Positions 4,887 through 6,577 of a DNA stretch of 6,577 nt are shown piece by piece. Origin of the DNA: an uncultured Eubacteriales bacterium (GTDB lineage Bacteria; Bacillota; Clostridia; Oscillospirales; Oscillospiraceae). The translations under genes and the position numbers were made by a program. The notes below the pieces were generated by a model that worked only from the letters and a program-made list of their open reading frames with translations, was not told where the DNA came from and searched no databases. Numbering within the stretch: the stretch's first letter is position 1; the number at the start of each line of letters is the position of its first letter. Where the stretch lies: positions 1 through 6,577 of the forward strand of contig USMI01000110.1 in NCBI GenBank assembly GCA_900555735.1. Direction: 5' to 3'.

Positions 4887-5755
4887 GCGTCCTCCTCTCC
4901 GCCCGAGGGGGCGGCGGTCTGCCTCTTTTCCAGCAGGGCGGCGGAAAACTCCGCGCCCAGTATCAGTATCTGTCCCGACATATACAGCCACAGCAGCACC
5001 ACGATCACCGTGGCAATGGAGCCGTACAGCACCGAGTAGCGTCCCAGGTGCTCTACGTAGTACGAAAACGCCATGCTCAGCACCATCCACGCCGCCAGTG
5101 AACCGCCCACGCCGGGCAGCACCTCCCGCAGCGGCCGGCGCTGGCCCTGGGAGAGCATATACAGGATCACCAGCGTGATAGCCATGACCACCGCCAGCAG
5201 CACGAAGCGCAGGGAACTCCACGCGGTGATGAACGAGTCGGTGATGGTGATGAACCGTCCGACAAACTCCAGCACGGACCGTCCCACCACCACCAGCACC
5301 AGCGTCACGGCGATAACGACGATCAGCCATACAGTGAACAGCAGGATCCGCAGCTGGCTGCGCCACAAGCTCTCCGGCGCGCTGCGGCCAAAGGCCTTGC
5401 GGAGCGAGTGCATCAGGCACCCGGAGGCCCGCATGGGGAACCAGATGGAGAAGATGAGACTGAACCACAGCAGCTGACGGCTCTGGTTGGCGGAGACGTA
5501 CTCCAGATATGAGCGCACCACATCCACCACATCTGCCGGCAGCAGCGGCTCCAGTACGGAGGTGATATACGCCACGTCCAGTTCCAGCAGACCCAGCAGG
5601 GTGCTGATGAAGATCAGCAGGGGGAAGATGGCGAACAGCAGATAATACGTCAGCGCCGCGCTGTCCCGGGCTACGTCGTGGGTATAGTACCGCAGCACCA
5701 TGTCGGCGGCCAGCCGACCGGTGTGGGTGCGGGGGAATTTTTTGTTACCACTCAT
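4883..5755 (-). CDS. YihY/BrkB family integral membrane protein
   Basis: A 290-residue inner-membrane protein with about six hydrophobic helices, near residues 35-55, 95-113, 137-157, 183-203, 212-235 and 245-269. Family hallmarks are DSAALTYYLLFAIFPLL (31-47), LPGVGGSLAAWMV (213-225) and YGSIATVIVVLLWLYMSG followed by LGAEFSAAL (244-275). The family was once misnamed ribonuclease BN. Its biochemical role is unsettled, with proposals that include transport, so I do not assign one. The C-terminal tail is polar and acidic (ending GGEEDA). The start ATG at 5753-5755 has a GAGG nine bases upstream. It is the first gene of an operon, sharing a 4-base ATGA overlap with trkA, which suggests near-stoichiometric production and possibly a link to ion homeostasis. 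That link is inference from context only. Confidence 0.9.
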   Translation of the reverse strand: MSGNKKFPRTHTGRLAADMVLRYYTHDVARDSAALTYYLLFAIFPLLIFISTLLGLLELDVAYITSVLEPLLPADVVDVVRSYLEYVSANQSRQLLWFSLIFSIWFPMRASGCLMHSLRKAFGRSAPESLWRSQLRILLFTVWLIVVIAVTLVLVVVGRSVLEFVGRFITITDSFITAWSSLRFVLLAVVMAITLVILYMLSQGQRRPLREVLPGVGGSLAAWMVLSMAFSYYVEHLGRYSVLYGSIATVIVVLLWLYMSGQILILGAEFSAALLEKRQTAAPSGGEEDA

Positions 5756-5776
5756 ATCAACATACCTCGGATGTTT

Positions 5777-5804
5777 AGTATACCATGATTGTTGGTAAAA
5801 TCAA
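5777..5804 (-). promoter_or_regulatory. Promoter of the brkB-trkA operon
   Basis: Minus-strand TTGATT (-35, 5799-5804) and TATACT (-10, 5777-5782) are separated by 16 bp. The -10 is extended by TGG directly upstream. The start would fall near 5770, giving a very short leader before the ribosome binding site. The spacer contains the inverted repeat TACCA-N7-TGGTA (5781-5797), a candidate operator. Confidence 0.72.
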
Positions 5805-5847
5805 AGCATAATTTATCGGCGCGGCTATTCTCTCCCGGCGGGCTCAA

Positions 5848-5890
5848 TTTTTTACAAAAAACCGAAAAAATAAATTTTTTATTAAAAAAA
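5848..5890. promoter_or_regulatory. Phased A/T-tracts upstream of the XRE promoter (likely curved DNA / UP element)
   Basis: Five homopolymeric A or T tracts of 6-7 bases (5848-5853, 5856-5861, 5865-5870, 5875-5880, 5884-5890) are centred about 8, 9, 10 and 9.5 bp apart, close to the helical repeat. The last tract sits where an UP element would contact RNA polymerase for the promoter at 5901-5929. The block stands out against the GC-rich surroundings. Confidence 0.55.
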
Positions 5891-5900
5891 GTATTTCAGG

Positions 5901-5929
5901 TTGTCGAAACGTGAAAAGCATGCTATAAT
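5901..5929 (+). promoter_or_regulatory. Strong promoter of the XRE-type regulator
   Basis: TTGTCG (5901-5906), a 17-bp spacer, and a perfect TATAAT (5924-5929) extended by TGC. The start is expected around 5935-5937. A second CTATAA copy 8 bp downstream (5931-5936) and a GGAAAT direct repeat (5945-5950, 5955-5960) lie in the early transcribed region and could be regulator sites. Confidence 0.85.
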
Positions 5930-5997
5930 ACTATAAGCGTAACTGGAAATAATAGGAAATCACTTTATCATTATTATACATGAGTGGAGGACGTATT

Positions 5998-6330
5998 ATG
6001 GATAATCTGACTACCATCGTTCGTGACGAGATCTCGCGGCAGTACCGGAGCGTGCGGCAGTTTGCCTTTGCGGTGGGCGTGCCCCTGTCCACCATCAACA
6101 GCGCCCTCCACAACGGTGTCGGCGGTTCTTCGTTCGATACCGTCATGCAGATCTGCAAGACGCTGGGCATCAAGGCGATGGCCGATGATGCCGCCTTCTA
6201 TCTGACCGATGATACCGAGCAGCTGCTGACCCAGTACGCCAAGCTGGACGACTACGGCCGCCACACTGTGGCCTCCGTCATGCAGGTGGAATACGAACGT
6301 TGCTCCAAGCTGAACAATCTGGACGACTGA
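5998..6330 (+). CDS. Small XRE-type helix-turn-helix transcriptional regulator
   Basis: A 110-residue cytoplasmic protein. The N-terminal part (about residues 5-60) has the lambda-repressor-like pattern: SVRQFAFAVGVPLSTINSAL provides helix 2, turn and recognition helix, followed by FDTVMQICKTLGI for the later helices. The C-terminal half (about 70-105) is a predicted helix with LLTQYAKLDDYGRHTVASVM, a tail common in clostridial XRE regulators and probably a dimerisation segment. The start at 5998 is preferred because GGAGG (5986-5990) is seven bases upstream. The in-frame ATG at 5980 lies before that ribosome binding site. It is a single-gene unit with its own strong promoter and tandem terminators. 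The target is unknown. Autoregulation or control of the divergent brkB-trkA operon is plausible from position alone. Confidence 0.85.
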   Translation: MDNLTTIVRDEISRQYRSVRQFAFAVGVPLSTINSALHNGVGGSSFDTVMQICKTLGIKAMADDAAFYLTDDTEQLLTQYAKLDDYGRHTVASVMQVEYERCSKLNNLDD

Positions 6331-6337
6331 CACATAC

Positions 6338-6371
6338 GGCCCACCGCTCTCCGGCGGCGGGCCTGTTTTTT
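6338..6371 (+). terminator. First terminator after the XRE regulator
   Basis: GGCCCACCGC (6338-6347) pairs with GCGGCGGGCC (6354-6363) with a single A-C mismatch, loop TCTCCG, followed by TG and T6 (6366-6371). It lies seven bases after the stop codon. Confidence 0.85.
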
Positions 6372-6373
6372 CC

Positions 6374-6398
6374 GCCGCCGCTGTGCGGCGGCTTTTTT
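6374..6398 (+). terminator. Second, tandem terminator after the XRE regulator
   Basis: GCCGCCGC (6374-6381) pairs perfectly with GCGGCGGC (6385-6392) around a TGT loop, followed by T6 (6393-6398) and another T6 after CGC. Together with the hairpin at 6338-6371 it makes a double stop that isolates the regulator from the next gene. Confidence 0.85.
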
Positions 6399-6408
6399 CG
6401 CTTTTTTA

Positions 6409-6437
6409 TTGCAAACACCGCTATGCTGCGATACAAT
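6409..6437 (+). promoter_or_regulatory. Promoter of the gene at the right edge
   Basis: TTGCAA (6409-6414), a 17-bp spacer and TACAAT (6432-6437). Transcription would start near 6444, leaving an AT-rich leader of about 125 bases before the ATG at 6569. The leader is rich in TATA-like sequence at 6436-6475 and contains a weak candidate 18-codon ORF from TTG 6480 to TGA 6534-6536, for which I see no properly spaced ribosome binding site. Confidence 0.7.
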
Positions 6438-6568
6438 ATATACGATAGATTTGTTGATGAATTTATATTATATTAGGTGTTGATATTACCATCGATTAAC
6501 AAGGATTTGATTGCCAAGCGGGAATCGCTTTGCTGAGTACAATGGCCGGCCGGCTGCGGAGGAAGTCT

Positions 6569-6577
6569 ATGGAACAG
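6569..6577 (+). CDS. Start of a gene truncated by the window edge
   Basis: ATG GAA CAG at the very end of the window, preceded by GGAGG (6558-6562) with a six-base spacer and by a good promoter at 6409-6437. Only three codons are visible, so no function can be named. An in-frame ATG at 6542 would add nine residues but lacks a ribosome binding site. Confidence 0.5.

Noticed and set aside
3789..5039. 416-codon plus-strand frame opposite trkA
   Set aside because: Antisense shadow of trkA with His/Gln-rich low-complexity translation and no ribosome binding site or domain.
4887..5468. 194-codon N-terminal extension of trkA in the same frame
   Set aside because: The extension is an out-of-frame reading of the BrkB-family gene. 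The natural TrkA N-terminus MKIIIVG has its own strong ribosome binding site.
1..6577. CRISPR array, tRNA, rRNA, insertion sequence or attachment site
   Set aside because: No regularly spaced repeats, no tRNA-like cloverleaf or rRNA sequence, no transposase and no recognisable integration repeats were seen in reading the window.

Overview
The window looks like a piece of chromosome from a GC-rich member of the Clostridia, with the Oscillospiraceae as the nearest guess. The coding regions are GC-rich with C/G-ending codons, while the control regions are AT-rich. There are strong AGGAGG-type ribosome binding sites, sigma-A type promoters and many compact intrinsic terminators. This placement is inferred from sequence style and gene families, not from any database search.

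Layout from left to right. (1) 19-56 is a bidirectional terminator. It closes a minus-strand single-gene unit (87-362) for a small Hol44-type phage holin, whose mRNA probably begins with a hairpin abutting its ribosome binding site. (2) 535-2193 is a plus-strand unit: a strong promoter, a 24-codon T-rich leader ORF, an intrinsic terminator that overlaps the leader's stop codon, and then a UraA-type uracil permease with its own terminator. I read the leader as a UTP-sensing attenuator of the type known from enterobacterial pyrBI. It is the most interesting element here. (3) 2297-3483 is a two-gene lysis cassette, a TcdE/Cph1-type holin overlapping an N-acetylmuramoyl-L-alanine amidase, with no other phage genes visible. 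(4) 3495-5804 is a minus-strand two-gene operon meeting the cassette tail to tail. A YihY/BrkB-family membrane protein is translationally coupled through an ATGA overlap to a TrkA-type RCK potassium-transport regulator. (5) 5848-6398 carries a small XRE-type regulator transcribed divergently from a strong promoter, with helically phased A-tracts upstream and tandem terminators downstream. (6) 6409-6577 is another promoter and an AT-rich leader running into a gene cut off by the window edge.

Apart from operon partners the genes are insulated from one another by terminators and look like independent housekeeping or accessory units. Uracil uptake is probably controlled by pyrimidine supply through the leader. 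The BrkB/TrkA pair points to envelope ion transport. The two holins, of different families and placed on opposite strands either side of the permease, are either prophage leftovers or a retained lysis/release function.
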